The notes: generated from the sequence alone by a model not told the origin. 64,000 nt of DNA from Mycoplasmopsis bovirhinis (GCF_900660515.1 NZ_LR214972.1:620001-684000); one strand, 5' to 3'. Shown: positions 1-10,454, counted from the stretch's first letter. Numbers and translations are program-made.

Positions 1-521
1 CTATTATTTTCATAATCATATCTTTGTTCATTATTTCAATTAACAAAGAAGTCTAATCGTAATTGAGCAGAAGCTGATCTGTTAGTAGTAGTTTCTCCAT
101 TAGCAGGGTTTGTTTGATCATTTTGAGATTGGTTGTTTGAACCTTGAGCATTACCTGATTTTGGTGGTGTTTGTGAATCTTTTTGATCTTGACTAGGTGT
201 AATAATTTGTTTTAAATTAAATATTTTAGCTGCAAGTTGTTCTAATAATGTTTTTTGGCTTGTTAAAGCGTTTTTAGTTTGTTCATTAAGTAAACTATAT
301 GCACTTAGTGCAGCAGTTACTTTAGCTTCGTCTTCTTCAGTAATGTTATTTTGATTTTTAGCTAAAATTTCAGCATGAGTAGTTTTGAAGTTTTCTACTG
401 CATTATTAGTTGAGTTTTGCCCATTATCTGGTTTAGATTCTTGTGAGTTAGTGCAACCAATTAATGCAAAAGGCAAACTAGTTGAAATAGCCCCTAAGAT
501 TAAATTTAATTTCTTTTTCAT
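1..521 (-). CDS. Surface lipoprotein, N-terminal part (runs off the window)
   Basis: The protein starts with a lysine-rich n-region, a hydrophobic stretch and a lipobox ending at about Cys23 (FALIGC), so it should be an acylated, surface-exposed lipoprotein. A Gln/Asn/Ser-rich linker follows, then a short alpha-helical segment (about residues 45-105), then another low-complexity linker. The apparent stop at 36-38 is TGA, read as Trp, and the frame stays open to base 1, so the C-terminal part lies outside the window. Architecture resembles long mycoplasma surface proteins (Ig-binding or DUF31-type); that link is inferred, helped by the protease remnant just upstream. The exact family is not determined. 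Confidence 0.75.
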
Positions 522-594
522 AATTTTCCCTTTATTTAGTAAATTTGAATTCTTCTGGAATATTGTTAAGCCCTTGTGGGAACAATAATCTTTT

Positions 595-965
595 TTAATT
601 TAGTGAAGTTTTAAACATAGTTTCACGGCATGAATTATTTTGATCTTTTCCGCCGCCATGCACTAAGTCATATTGAGGCAGATTATATTGTCCATATAAA
701 CCTTGGTAGCCAAAGCCCCCAGATTTAAAAGCTGGACATTTCAAAAATAGCCCTGTCTCAATTGAACGGAAGATTCCAACTAATTCATTTTTTATTTTTT
801 ACTGATTAACCACACTCCCCCCCCTGGTGCTTCATAATTAGCTAATGAATAACCTAATCCCATTTGGATGATATTGGCTTGCTTTCCTGTATATTCATTA
901 CATGGTGTTTTGCCATTTTGAGGAAGCAATGGCAAGTTAAAAAATCATTATTATCAAGTTCAAAC
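595..965 (-). pseudogene. Remnant of a DUF31/MIP-like serine protease lipoprotein
   Basis: Reading the minus strand, one frame gives a stretch with GLGYSLANYEAPGGG, then stops just after a run of eight G (plus-strand C8 at 817-824). About 40 bases later another frame gives GGFGYQGLYGQYNLPQYDLV followed by HGGGKDQNNS and ends at a stop near 595. The GGG/S segment looks like the region around the catalytic serine of DUF31 (mycoplasma Ig-protease, MIP) proteins, and the YDLV-GGG-K segment looks like their C-terminus. No start or continuous frame exists, so this is a decayed 3' remnant. The family assignment is from memory and moderate; the frame breaks are seen directly. Confidence 0.5.
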
Positions 966-1032
966 TTTCTTGAGTTATAACTCATCTATATTATATAAAA
1001 TTCTATCAATTATTATATTTATAAAATAAATA

Positions 1033-1038
1033 TATAAT
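1033..1038 (+). promoter_or_regulatory. -10 box of uvrB, predicted leaderless start
   Basis: TATAAT separated by only six bases from the uvrB ATG at 1045. A start of transcription at the usual distance would fall on or next to the A of the ATG. No purine-rich ribosome site lies between. Confidence 0.5.
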
Positions 1039-1044
1039 TTAAAT

Positions 1045-3033
1045 ATGATCTATAAATTAAACTCTGAATTTAAACCTGGTGGCGATCAACCTAAGGCAAT
1101 AGAATTTTTAACAAAAGGTATAAAAAAGAACCAAGAACACCAAGTCTTACTTGGTGTTACTGGCTCTGGTAAAACATTTACAATTGCAAATATTATACAG
1201 AATTTTGAGCGACCTGTTTTAGTTTTATCTCATAATAAAACTTTAGCTAGTCAACTATATAGTGAATTAAAAGGTTTTTTTCCTGAAAATTGTGTTGAAT
1301 ATTATATTTCGTATTTTGATTATTATCGTCCTGAAGCATATATCTCAAGTACAGATACTTATATTGAAAAAGATTCAAAAACTAATGAGCAAATTGAGAT
1401 AATGCGGATGAAAACTGTGAATTCACTTTTAACTCGTAAGGATGTTATTGTGATTGCTTCAGTTAGTGCAATATATGGGGCATTAAACCCCGCTATTTAT
1501 TCACAAAGTTTTTTAAATGTATATGTTGAACAAGAAATATCAATCCAAGACTTTGCTCGTAAATTAATAAATATTAAATATGAACGTAATGATGTAAGTG
1601 ATTTAAGTCCAGGCCAATTTTCTGTTAAAGGAGATATTGTAATTATTAGGCCTGCTGATTCAGAAACTCAAGCTATACAAATTAGTTTTTGGGGAGATTT
1701 CATTGAAGAGATTTCTTTAGTTGATTCATTAACTAAAGAAACATTAAAAGATCTTAAAGTATATATTTTATCACCTGGTGATGCTTATGCAGCGGAAAAC
1801 TCAATTTATGATCAAATTATTCCGAAAATTCAAAATGAATTAACTGAGCAATTAACTTATTTTACTGAGAAAAATAAGCTTTTAGAAAAAGAAAGATTAT
1901 CACAAAGAGTTAAGAATGATATTAATGATTTAAAAGAATTTAGAATGTGTAAAGGAATCGAAAACTATTCAATGTATTTAGATGGAAGGAATTTTGGTCA
2001 AAGGCCTTATACTTTACTTGATTATTTTCCTAAAGATTCATTAATATTTATTGATGAATCACATATTACAGTACCGCAAATCAATGCAATGATTAGCGGA
2101 GATCAATCTAGAAAAAGAAGCTTAGTGGATTTTGGCTTTAGACTACCATCAGCCTTAGAAAATCGTCCATTGTCTTTAAAAGAATTTGAAGATGAATTTG
2201 AGTTTAAAAAAATATACGTTTCAGCAACACCAAGCAACTATGAATTAACTAAGTCAAATCAACAAGTTTTTAAAATGTATGTAAGGCCAACAGGACTTGT
2301 TGACCCTGAAATTATTATTAAACCAACAAAAAACCAAGTTGAAGACATTTTTTTAATTTTAGAAGAGCAAAAACAAAAAAATGAACGTACAATTATTTTA
2401 ACAACAACTAAGGAATCTTCTGAAAAACTCTCTGAATATATGCAAAAAAGAAATGTTAAAGCTGCTTACATTCATTCTGAGCACACTATTTTTGAGCGTA
2501 ATGAAATTATCCGAAAATTAAGAATTGGAGCTTATGATGTAATTATAGGAATTAATTTATTACGTGAAGGAGTCGATATTCCTGAGGTTTCAAAAGTTTT
2601 AATATTGGATGCTGATAAAGGTGGTTTTATGCGCAGTGAAACTAACCTTATTCAGATTGTTGGTAGAGCTTCAAGGAATGTAAATGGTCAAGCAATTTTA
2701 TATGCCGATACCATCTCAGAAGCGATGAAAAAATGCATTTTAGACAATCAAGAAAAAAGAAAAATACAAATTGAATACAATCTAAAAAATAATATAATAC
2801 CTAAGTCTGTAAGTAAGAAAATCCCTAGCGCTCTTACAGACAAAAATATTAGCAGCTCAGTAACCAAAATCCTAAAAAGTAAAACTAAGACAAAAAAATC
2901 AAATAAAATTACAGTTATTAATGAACTTACCAAGGAAATGCTAAAAGCTGCTAGCGAAAGAGATTATGTGAAAGCTCAAGAAATTAAGGATTTAATTTTT
3001 GAGCTTGAATCAGAAGGAGAAATCAATGTATAA
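1045..3033 (+). CDS. uvrB: UvrABC excinuclease subunit B
   Basis: 662 residues, the normal length. UvrB is the damage-verifying helicase-like subunit of nucleotide excision repair; it is loaded by UvrA and recruits UvrC. Visible motifs: Walker A GVTGSGKT (about 37-44), the beta-hairpin region YYRPEAYI, the Walker B type IDESH, SATP, the helicase motif region GINLLREGVDIPEVS with QIVGRASRN, and a C-terminal UVR motif (AASERDYVKAQEIKDL) that contacts UvrC. There is no Shine-Dalgarno sequence before the ATG; a TATAAT at 1033-1038 ends six bases before it, suggesting a leaderless transcript. The stop overlaps the next gene by 8 bases. Confidence 0.97.
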   Translation: MIYKLNSEFKPGGDQPKAIEFLTKGIKKNQEHQVLLGVTGSGKTFTIANIIQNFERPVLVLSHNKTLASQLYSELKGFFPENCVEYYISYFDYYRPEAYISSTDTYIEKDSKTNEQIEIMRMKTVNSLLTRKDVIVIASVSAIYGALNPAIYSQSFLNVYVEQEISIQDFARKLINIKYERNDVSDLSPGQFSVKGDIVIIRPADSETQAIQISFWGDFIEEISLVDSLTKETLKDLKVYILSPGDAYAAENSIYDQIIPKIQNELTEQLTYFTEKNKLLEKERLSQRVKNDINDLKEFRMCKGIENYSMYLDGRNFGQRPYTLLDYFPKDSLIFIDESHITVPQINAMISGDQSRKRSLVDFGFRLPSALENRPLSLKEFEDEFEFKKIYVSATPSNYELTKSNQQVFKMYVRPTGLVDPEIIIKPTKNQVEDIFLILEEQKQKNERTIILTTTKESSEKLSEYMQKRNVKAAYIHSEHTIFERNEIIRKLRIGAYDVIIGINLLREGVDIPEVSKVLILDADKGGFMRSETNLIQIVGRASRNVNGQAILYADTISEAMKKCILDNQEKRKIQIEYNLKNNIIPKSVSKKIPSALTDKNISSSVTKILKSKTKTKKSNKITVINELTKEMLKAASERDYVKAQEIKDLIFELESEGEINV

Positions 3034-3529
3034 ATATCAAGAATTATTTGAAAATAAAGATTCAATTTTATCATGAAGCTTTGATGTTGTTTCTGTTTAT
3101 GATGCTTTTAGAAAGATCTTTTTATTAGCCTTAGATAAAGATGTAAATTTATTTCATGAATTAACTTGAAATAATTTTGTAAGAAACTCTAATTTTGGAG
3201 TTGTATTAAATAAATACGTATTTTATTTAATGAAATATTTAACAGACCAAAAATATCTTGGTGATAATGAAACTATTAAAGATTCATTATCTAAAGCTAA
3301 AAATTACTTTGCAACTGATAGTTCATCATACGAAGTAAACAGTAAAAAAGAAGATATTTTAGAACAGGCTAAAAATATCTTTAAATTAGCTAAACTAGAT
3401 GGTGATGCTAAAGATATAGTATTATTAGTTGAAAGTTTTGAATTATTTCAAAATGAGGATTTCAAAACTAAATTGCAAAAAACTTCATTCCAATTAGAAC
3501 CATTTAATGGTTGTGATATTCCTTGATAA
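3026..3529 (+). CDS. Hypothetical protein coupled to uvrB
   Basis: 167 residues when TGA is read as Trp; the TGA codons include one just before the TAA at 3527. The ATG at 3026 overlaps the end of uvrB (ATGTATAA), so translation is probably coupled. The protein is soluble and rich in Lys, Asp and Phe, with no signal peptide or membrane helix. I do not recognise the family. Coupling suggests expression along with uvrB but is not proof of a repair role. Confidence 0.8.
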
Positions 3530-3555
3530 TGCAAAACACTTAGTGAATATATAGT

Positions 3556-3602
3556 AAACCCCATAAGTTAAACCAAATTAATTGGTAAAACTTATGGGGT
3601 TT
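3556..3602 (+). terminator. Palindromic terminator after the uvrB operon
   Basis: Arms of about 19 bases (AAACCCCATAAGTTAAACC and its near-complement) around a short AATTAATT-like loop. A very similar palindrome follows parE at 52828-52883, so this may be a repeated element as well as a terminator. Confidence 0.7.
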
Positions 3603-3962
3603 AATTATAAAACACAAGTGTTTTTTCTCTAGTTTTGCTTACTTTTTAAAAAGTAAAGCACCCTTTGATTGCAATTAAAGAGGGTTGCGAGGCGGGTAGT
3701 AAAATCTTTTTATTCAATTTTGTATTTTTCTAGATAGCTGAATTATCTTGATTATTAAATGCTAGTTTTCATTCAATAAAAACTTCAAAAATATATAAAT
3801 TTATCAATTTAGTCTTAAAAGAGATAGAAAATAATTGGAACTAAGATTCAAGTTTTCAAAATTAAAAAAATAGCTATTCTACAATATACACACATATATA
3901 AAATAAATATTAATATATAAATTTGATATCTATATAATATATCAAATTATTTTAACTAAAAT
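3603..3962. other. Intergenic stretch with a small GC-rich patch
   Basis: No open frame of note. A patch at about 3640-3705 is unusually GC-rich for the window: it contains a short inverted repeat CTTACTTTTTAAAAAGTAAAG, then ACCCTTT...AAAGAGGGT around TTGCGAGG. A 9-bp palindrome (ATTTGATAT / ATATCAAAT) lies at 3921-3947. Its function is unknown. Confidence 0.4.
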
Positions 3963-3998
3963 ACTAGTTACCTGCAACAATTATTGTAGGTGACTAGT
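3963..3998 (-). terminator. Hairpin ending the methylase/Z1 island
   Basis: Two 15-base arms (ACTAGTTACCTGCAA / TTGTAGGTGACTAGT), complementary with two G-U type pairs, sit directly after the last gene of the minus-strand island. The following T-run on the minus strand is weak. Confidence 0.55.
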
Positions 3999-4004
3999 AA
4001 AAAT

Positions 4005-4607
4005 TTATAAATCTAATATTTCATTAAATAATTTCAAGTTATTATTAATGCTTCATAGATCTTTATTATAAGGTCACGAAGAAAGTAAACATAGTGGCGT
4101 GAAATTTGGGTCATATTTCATTATATTTTTAAATTTTTTAATTAATTGTAAATAAACATCTTTATGATCTTTTATAACAGAATAAGGTTTAATTTTTCAA
4201 CCAGTTACGGGCATAAAACCAGAGTAAACATCATTTAATTCGGGTACTAAGAAATTAATTACCCCACCATAACCTACATTTTCATGCTTGTTTTTATTTT
4301 TAGCAGGATATTGGCAGATTAAAATATGTAATAATAAATGCTCCAAGTAATTACAATATACTAGGTTTTCAGGTAATTGTCATTCATATGGATTATTTTT
4401 TGCGTATTCTAAGGTAGATAACATAATTGCATGATCTTCATATTTATGATGAGCAAACAAACCTTCTTTAGTTCTGGTAATCTTGGGGTTTTTAACCCAA
4501 TTTTCCTTAAAGTATGGGCCAAGACCTATTCCATATTTATTTTGTAAATAATCACAATATTCTAAGTATGTCAAATTTTTAACTTTATTGTATTCTTTTA
4601 AATCCAT
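4005..4607 (-). CDS. HNH-like (His-Me finger) nuclease, last gene of the Z1 island
   Basis: 200 residues once TGA is read as Trp. The central part has an HNH-like pattern: FAHHKYEDHA (His53-His54), then ENLVYCNYLEHLLLH with Asn86, His90 and His94. Spacing and the phrase LVYCNYLEHLLLH fit bacterial HNH endonucleases that cut DNA with one metal ion. The ATG overlaps the end of the upstream gene (ATGGATTTAA), so it is co-translated. In the related Mza-type systems, as I recall them, the terminal gene encodes an AIPR protein; here the nuclease gene stands in that place. The fold is inferred from motif spacing and no cleavage activity is proven. Confidence 0.65.
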
Positions 4608-5563
4608 ATTTCTCCATTATCTTTCAAGTAAAAATTTTTATTAATTTCATCCTTAAATTTGCTTAGGGTAAGTGAATTCACTTTTTTGCAATCAATGTCA
4701 TATTCAATATTGCTGATAGCAATAGTGCTTGAATTAATTTCTAAAATTGGTAATTGCTCTTTTTTAAAAATTTCCAATTGGTCCATGGCATAATCTAAAT
4801 TATAACTTACACCTTTATTTAAACTGGAAATTGCACACTTAATTTTAAGCATTTCTAAATATAAATAGAAGGTGGGATCTTTAATTAAATCAAATAACTT
4901 TGAAAATAAATCATAAAGACTAACTCCATTATCGTTTTTTTCAAGCAAAATTGATACAAAGTATAAATTAAATTTATTAGAAGTTAATACATCATGATTA
5001 AATCTATGAATTCTATCGCTTCCTAAAGATCCTTTTAAAATAATTAAAGTTGTAGAATTTAATTGTATAATTCCTCTTGTAGGGTCATCAATATTATTAA
5101 ATTTACCATAAATACTTTTTAAGCCATTTTTATAACAATAAATATGAAATAATAATTTTAAATATGTAATTGTTTGTATTCGTTCTAAATCTTTTGACGG
5201 TGTAGATTTAAATAAAGTTTCTAAAGATTCAAGCAAATTTAGAATATCTTCCCCTGCTTGAGGTTTATCAATCGCTTTAAATAAATAATCATAAATAATT
5301 TGAAATTGCTCTTTTGATTTATTATCTTGCCTTAAGCACGAGATAGTATGAAAATAGTAACTTGTATTGCCATCAGTATATTTACCATTGATTGAATAAT
5401 GCAAGTTATCAGTCATAGCATCACTAGTTTTTACGAAATTTTTACTATTTTTAATTAAAATAGTTTTTATTCTTTCGTCACTTTCAAACATAAAAACATT
5501 ATTTGAAAGCCACTCCTCTTTTGGAAAATTTCCAAAATATTTTGTTTCTTTATTCATAAACAT
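4598..5563 (-). CDS. DUF4420-like protein (PD-(D/E)XK-type) of the Z1 island
   Basis: 321 residues, no TGA interruption. The segment around residues 165-250 (LKGSLGSDRIHRFNHDVL, then FNLYFVSILLEKNDNGVSL) matches what I remember of DUF4420, a putative PD-(D/E)XK nuclease family that sits beside Z1 proteins. The usual acidic residues are not obvious: where an ExK would be expected there is I-L-K, so the domain may be inactive or structural. The start has a good ribosome site (AGGAGATA-ATG) and overlaps the Z1 gene by 14 bases. The family call rests mainly on context plus this one region. Confidence 0.55.
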   Translation of the reverse strand: MFMNKETKYFGNFPKEEWLSNNVFMFESDERIKTILIKNSKNFVKTSDAMTDNLHYSINGKYTDGNTSYYFHTISCLRQDNKSKEQFQIIYDYLFKAIDKPQAGEDILNLLESLETLFKSTPSKDLERIQTITYLKLLFHIYCYKNGLKSIYGKFNNIDDPTRGIIQLNSTTLIILKGSLGSDRIHRFNHDVLTSNKFNLYFVSILLEKNDNGVSLYDLFSKLFDLIKDPTFYLYLEMLKIKCAISSLNKGVSYNLDYAMDQLEIFKKEQLPILEINSSTIAISNIEYDIDCKKVNSLTLSKFKDEINKNFYLKDNGEIWI

Positions 5564-7736
5564 TATCTCCTGTAACCAATTTTATTGTTTGAGATGTTAA
5601 AGGATTATTAAAAGTTATTAATGGGATACATGATTCAAATATAGGCATTTTATTAAAAATATCTACCATATGTATTTGAATGAATGGAATATTTGTATAA
5701 TCATTTCCATTTATATCAACTGGGTACCTATCACCAGAAAATTTAGTTCCATGATTTTGACCTTGAAACAATCTTTTTATAGATGTATTTGTGGAATCAG
5801 TATAAGAACGATACTGACCTTTTTGATACCTCATAAGCATAATTAAAATTTCATCACTTTGTAACCCTTGTTTTATTCTATTATTAATTATTGCAAAACT
5901 TTCTAGACTAAATGGACTAGTAAATCCAAAAACAAGTTTAGATAAAAATTCATTATAAAACTCATTAAAACTTAGCTTTAACAATAAATGCCTTTGATTA
6001 TGTTCTTGCGATGTGTCAAAATCAATTAATTTTCCTTTTGATCCATATTTTTTACAAAAATTTAAATATAAATTTCGATTATGTTCTTTTTGTTGGTTGG
6101 TTAATTCTACAGATAAATCTTCTTTATTACCATATGAAATAACTTTTAAACTAACAGTATTTGACACACTTTTGCGTGTTAAAACTAAGTTATCATGTTC
6201 TAATAAAAAGGTTCGTTTAAACTGCTTTAGATTCAAATTTGACTCTAAAAATGCTTGCAAAGCATTTCACATATGATCCTCATTTGATACAATAGCCATA
6301 AATTTTCTTTGTAGTTCTTTAGTCATAAATACTCTGCAAATATCAAAATAATTATTTTTATATCCAAATCAGCGGCATCTTTGATACATAGTGTCTACTT
6401 GTGCCTCTTTTGAATCTCGGTAAATATATGAAACGATTAAACGATCCAAAGTAAGGCCGCGCCCTAACATGTTGCCACCTACTTTAATGTTATAAAGAAA
6501 GTTTGTTTTTTCCTTTTCAATATTATTATGGTTGATCACTTGTAAATTAAGATTTTTTACAACATTGGAAAGTTCATCAACTATTTTTTTAAACTCAATT
6601 TTGATAATACCATTATTTAATTCATAATATTCTTTGTAACATTTACTTATTTCAGTTTTAAGATCATCAAAATATATAGAATTTTTATCTTCAAGTCCCG
6701 AAGTAATTGTTGTATTAATATATTTTTTTATACGTAATCCAACAATATCTTGGATTTTGTTAAATGAAGAAGGATGTACAAGCATTGAAAAAGGTTTATA
6801 GTCTCCTTGTGCTCGCTTTAAAGCGCATGAAAAAATAAATAAATATAAGGCTTCTTTAAATGAATCAGGTATTGAATTTTCAAAATCATCATTATCATCA
6901 ATTACTTTTATATGTGGATTATCAATAGTATCAAAAAAGGATCTTCCTCCAGTATAATTTTTCCCTGGCTTAACCAATAAAGCTCTATCAGGTGAGATAT
7001 GGTCATAGGTTGAAATGAGTAAATTAGCTTGTGGGGTTGCTGTAACTGATAAAAATGTGCATATCTTAAAAGAAGTAATAATATCAACTATATTGTCATG
7101 AGTTTTATTAGATATTCCCCTTTTTTTAGATTTTGGAGCTCCTGGAGTAAATTCATCTCCCTCATCATCGATAACAATTGATGGTATTCCAGAATATAAT
7201 TTTGCCAATTGCATCATTTTCCCCAAATTAGTATTTTCTGCAGGATTTTTTAAAACAACTAATATAATTTTACATCCTTGTTTAATTAAATCCTTTATAT
7301 CTTCCTTAAATGAGGAATTTAAATTAAAAATTTTTACTTTCTCGTTATTTTTGAATCCTTCAACTAGTCTATTAAAATTTTGGTCTTTTAATTTTAATTT
7401 AGTCCCAGCTAGTATATAAGCAATATCATACCCATTATCAAATGCCAGCGCCGTTGATGCTAAAAAAAATGATGTTTTCCCACTTTGTACCTTGCCTAAA
7501 CATAATATTTTAATAGGACTATATTGATTAATATTACCAGTTGGATTTTTAAAATTATAAATTGCTTGATATGAATTTGAAAGAATATTAGAAATTGTTT
7601 GACTATCTTCTGATTTTGCAAGAAATTCTTTAAATCTTTTTATATAAAAACCGTTTAATTTGGCTAAATTTATATAGTTATCTGCAACTTTTTTATCTCC
7701 AACAACTTTAGTTAAAATAATTTTATTGCTATCCAT
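5550..7736 (-). CDS. Z1-domain superfamily II ATPase
   Basis: 728 residues from the ATG at 7736, whose ATGGATAG overlaps the stop of the ATPase gene; an in-frame TTG 33 bases upstream is the alternative. Walker A is at about residues 81-89 (GKVQSGKTSF), Walker B at 187-195 (IVIDDEGDEF), and motif III SVTATPQANL near 230. The Z1 signature follows: GRGLTL (425-430), then DTMYQRCRWFGYK (about 448-460), where the Trp is a TGA codon. Z1 proteins are ATP-dependent DNA-acting enzymes found with MORC/MutL-type ATPases and methylases in predicted restriction systems. It probably couples ATP hydrolysis to DNA translocation or remodelling. The domain call is strong; the role is inferred. Confidence 0.85.
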
Positions 7737-9222
7737 TTTGTTTAACCATAATCTCATTAATTGTGTCAAGCAATTTTATAGAATCAGCCAATTTAATACC
7801 CAAACTTTGGCTTTGAAGCATACTCTGAACTAATATTATAATAATTGAATTAACTGATGCAATTGTTCCGTTTTTTTTAAATTTATTAACATAAAACTGA
7901 TTATTAATATTTATAATAAGAGAATAGCCATCTTTATATTTATCAAACTGTAAGCAATCTACATCTGAAGAAAGCCTTTGAATTGATACATATAAATAAA
8001 CCAATTGATCATTTACTAAAACATTATATTTTTCAAATATAATTTCATCAACATCTTTTTCAAATTCATTCTTTGGGAGTTCTTTAACTGATTTTTCCTC
8101 ATTATTGTTAATATCTTCTTTAATAGTTGGTGTACTTGCTGCACTATCTGACAAGATCTTTTTAGTTTGATTACTAATTTTTCTATCATCATCTTTTACA
8201 CGAATTTTTTTAGATTGTTTAATAATATATGAGACGCTTTCATTTGAAGCTAATTTCTCAAGAAATTTATCCTCTGCACCGTCGTGATTCCAAACAAATT
8301 TATCTTTAGTATAGGATAAAACATAATTTTTTCCTTCAAATCTTATTTCGCCAACTACTCGGAGGGTTGGAAATAAATTACCTTTATCAAATATTTTTTC
8401 AGGTTTATAGTTAAGTGCAATACACCTATTTGCTTGCATCATGTTTAGACCAGTTTTACTACGATTTCCTTTATTAAGGATTCCTATTCAACCTGTGAAT
8501 TTGTATGTTATATTTTTAAAAGTAAATGAATCATTAATATTACGAATATATCTTTGCTGATTTTCATCCATATATATTTCGGGCTTTTCATACTTTATAG
8601 GTATTTTATTTAACGTAATATTTAAAATACCCCTCTCTAAATAATGGTGATAGATTGTACCAAGCTTTTCACGCAGCTCATTTTCCTTATTTGGGTTATT
8701 AAGTTCTTTTACTAATTTAGTAATTGTTATAATTGTCCCATGGTTTTCTTTTTGATCATGGTCAAAGATTGCTTCAATTTCGTTTGGATTATTTTCCGAT
8801 AACTCATCAATATCAACAGACGCACTAATTCTAGAACCAGAATCATATCTTGTTGTGGATATTGTATATTTATTACCTAAGTAAACAGAAGCATATTTTA
8901 AGCCTATACCATACATCCCTAACTGATTATCTTTATTTGCATTTGGGTTTTTTGCATTTAGTTTTAAAGCTCTACCAAATTCTTCCTCATTCATACCAAA
9001 CGAATTATCTTCAATAATAATTTGATTTTTATCTCAAATAATTGAAACTTTACACTTTTTACCATCTTCAAGGTTTTTTAAAATATCCTGGTTGTCTAAG
9101 AAACTTTGTAAAGAATTATCTATAAATTCAGAAAAAACGCGTTCAAGTTTATAATTTTCAAATTGAAAATTTTTTATAAAACCAGATCCTATAGTTATAT
9201 CGTACTTCTTAGTATTATTCAT
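7729..9222 (-). CDS. GHKL (MORC/MutL-like) ATPase of the Z1 island
   Basis: 497 residues, read through TGA codons. The Bergerat ATP-binding fold is visible: EFIDNS (catalytic Glu and Asn, near residue 35), IEDNSFGM (motif I Asp, near 75) and GMYGIGLK (glycine lid, near 105). The second half is charged and Lys/Glu-rich before a C-terminal domain of unknown type. In MORC/MutL proteins the domain dimerises on ATP and acts as a clamp on DNA. It overlaps the methylase gene by 8 bases and the Z1 gene by 8, which argues for one complex or pathway. The GHKL call is firm; MORC versus MutL versus Hsp90 was not resolved. Confidence 0.85.
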
Positions 9223-10453
9223 TGTTATTAACCTTTCTCATTTTATTAATATATTCAATAAAATCTTTAAATATTGAATATATTACAGTAACATTAACTG
9301 CATTGCCTAATTGTTTAAATAATTCTTTTTCATTTCCTATATATTTAAAATCATCCGGAAAACTTTGTAACCTTAAACATTCAACAGCAGTAAAATATCT
9401 TTTTTGAGGTCCATAAATTGGGCGATGGTCCATTGCAACTAATGCTGGTGCTTCTGTTGGCCTTTTAACTCTAATTCCACTAGGACGGAATTGAATAATT
9501 CCTTGGAAAAGATTATCTAAATCCTTGCCGGCTTGTCATTCAAATTTACGCATTGTTTTATTTAAAGTATCTTTAACTTTTCACTTTTCTATTCATTTAT
9601 CAATTTTTTCTTTATATTCAAAATATAAAGTCCTGTTTCTTTTAATAATTAATTGTTTTCAGATTGGTAAATTTGAAATATCATAATTTAATCCAAATTC
9701 ATCAACCCAGATCGGAAAACCTATCACTCTTTTGTTTTTTGGAATAATTTGTATAAAGTCATTTCAAGAATTTAGAGTTTCTAATTGGGTTTTAGATAAT
9801 TGATATTTCACTTTATCAATAATTTCTAAATCATCTTGTATAATTTTCGAAATATCAAGTGCATTTTGTTTAACTTTTCTAATTTCTAAATCAATTGGAC
9901 CATTGTATATATCTTTTCTCACTGATAGTATTATTGCCCTTTTTCTTAGTTGGGGAATTTTAAAATCTACAGGGCTTGCAACTATCGGTTTTTTAATCAC
10001 ATTATATCCAGCATTTGATATTTCGTTATAAATTGTTTTTCATGTATTACCGCTATCGTGATTAATTAAATTCTGGACATTTTCTAAAATTAATATCTTT
10101 GGTCTTTTTTTAATATCTTGCTTTGTTTCAATTAATCTAATAATTTCGCGAAACAGTGTGCCCCGTGAATCATTAAACCCTTCTTGTTTACCACCTTTAG
10201 AAAATGTTTGGCATGGAAAACCCGCACAAACTACATCAATATTTTTTTGATATAAATCATTAAAATTTAATTGTCGGATATCTCCTAAAGGTTTATGCTT
10301 AAAATTTTGTTCATATGTTAAAGCAGCTGATGCATTAATTTCAGAAGCAAATAAGCATTCACTGTTATCGCTATATTTTTGCATTGCTAGTGCAAAGCCT
10401 CCAATTCCAGCAAATAAATCTACGTATACAAAATCTTTTTTTAAAATACTCAT
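9215..10453 (-). CDS. C5-cytosine DNA methyltransferase
   Basis: 412 residues when TGA is Trp; without that it falls into three fragments. Motifs in order: I DLFAGIGGF (12-20, SAM binding), IV GFPCQTFSKGG with catalytic Cys81, VI LENVQN (about 123-128), a variable target-recognition region, IX KRPTEAPALVAM, and X QLGNAVNVTV near the C-terminus. All expected catalytic parts are present, so it should be active. Methylation probably marks self DNA for the neighbouring ATPase/nuclease genes. It starts one base after the stop of the upstream gene and overlaps the GHKL gene by 8 bases. The target sequence cannot be read from the protein. Confidence 0.93.
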
Positions 10454-10454
10454 C

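Noticed and set aside
9215-10453. Methylase, GHKL ATPase and Z1 genes appear as many broken fragments
   Set aside because: All breaks are TGA codons in the same frame; with TGA as Trp the motifs join in the right order. They are intact genes, not pseudogenes.
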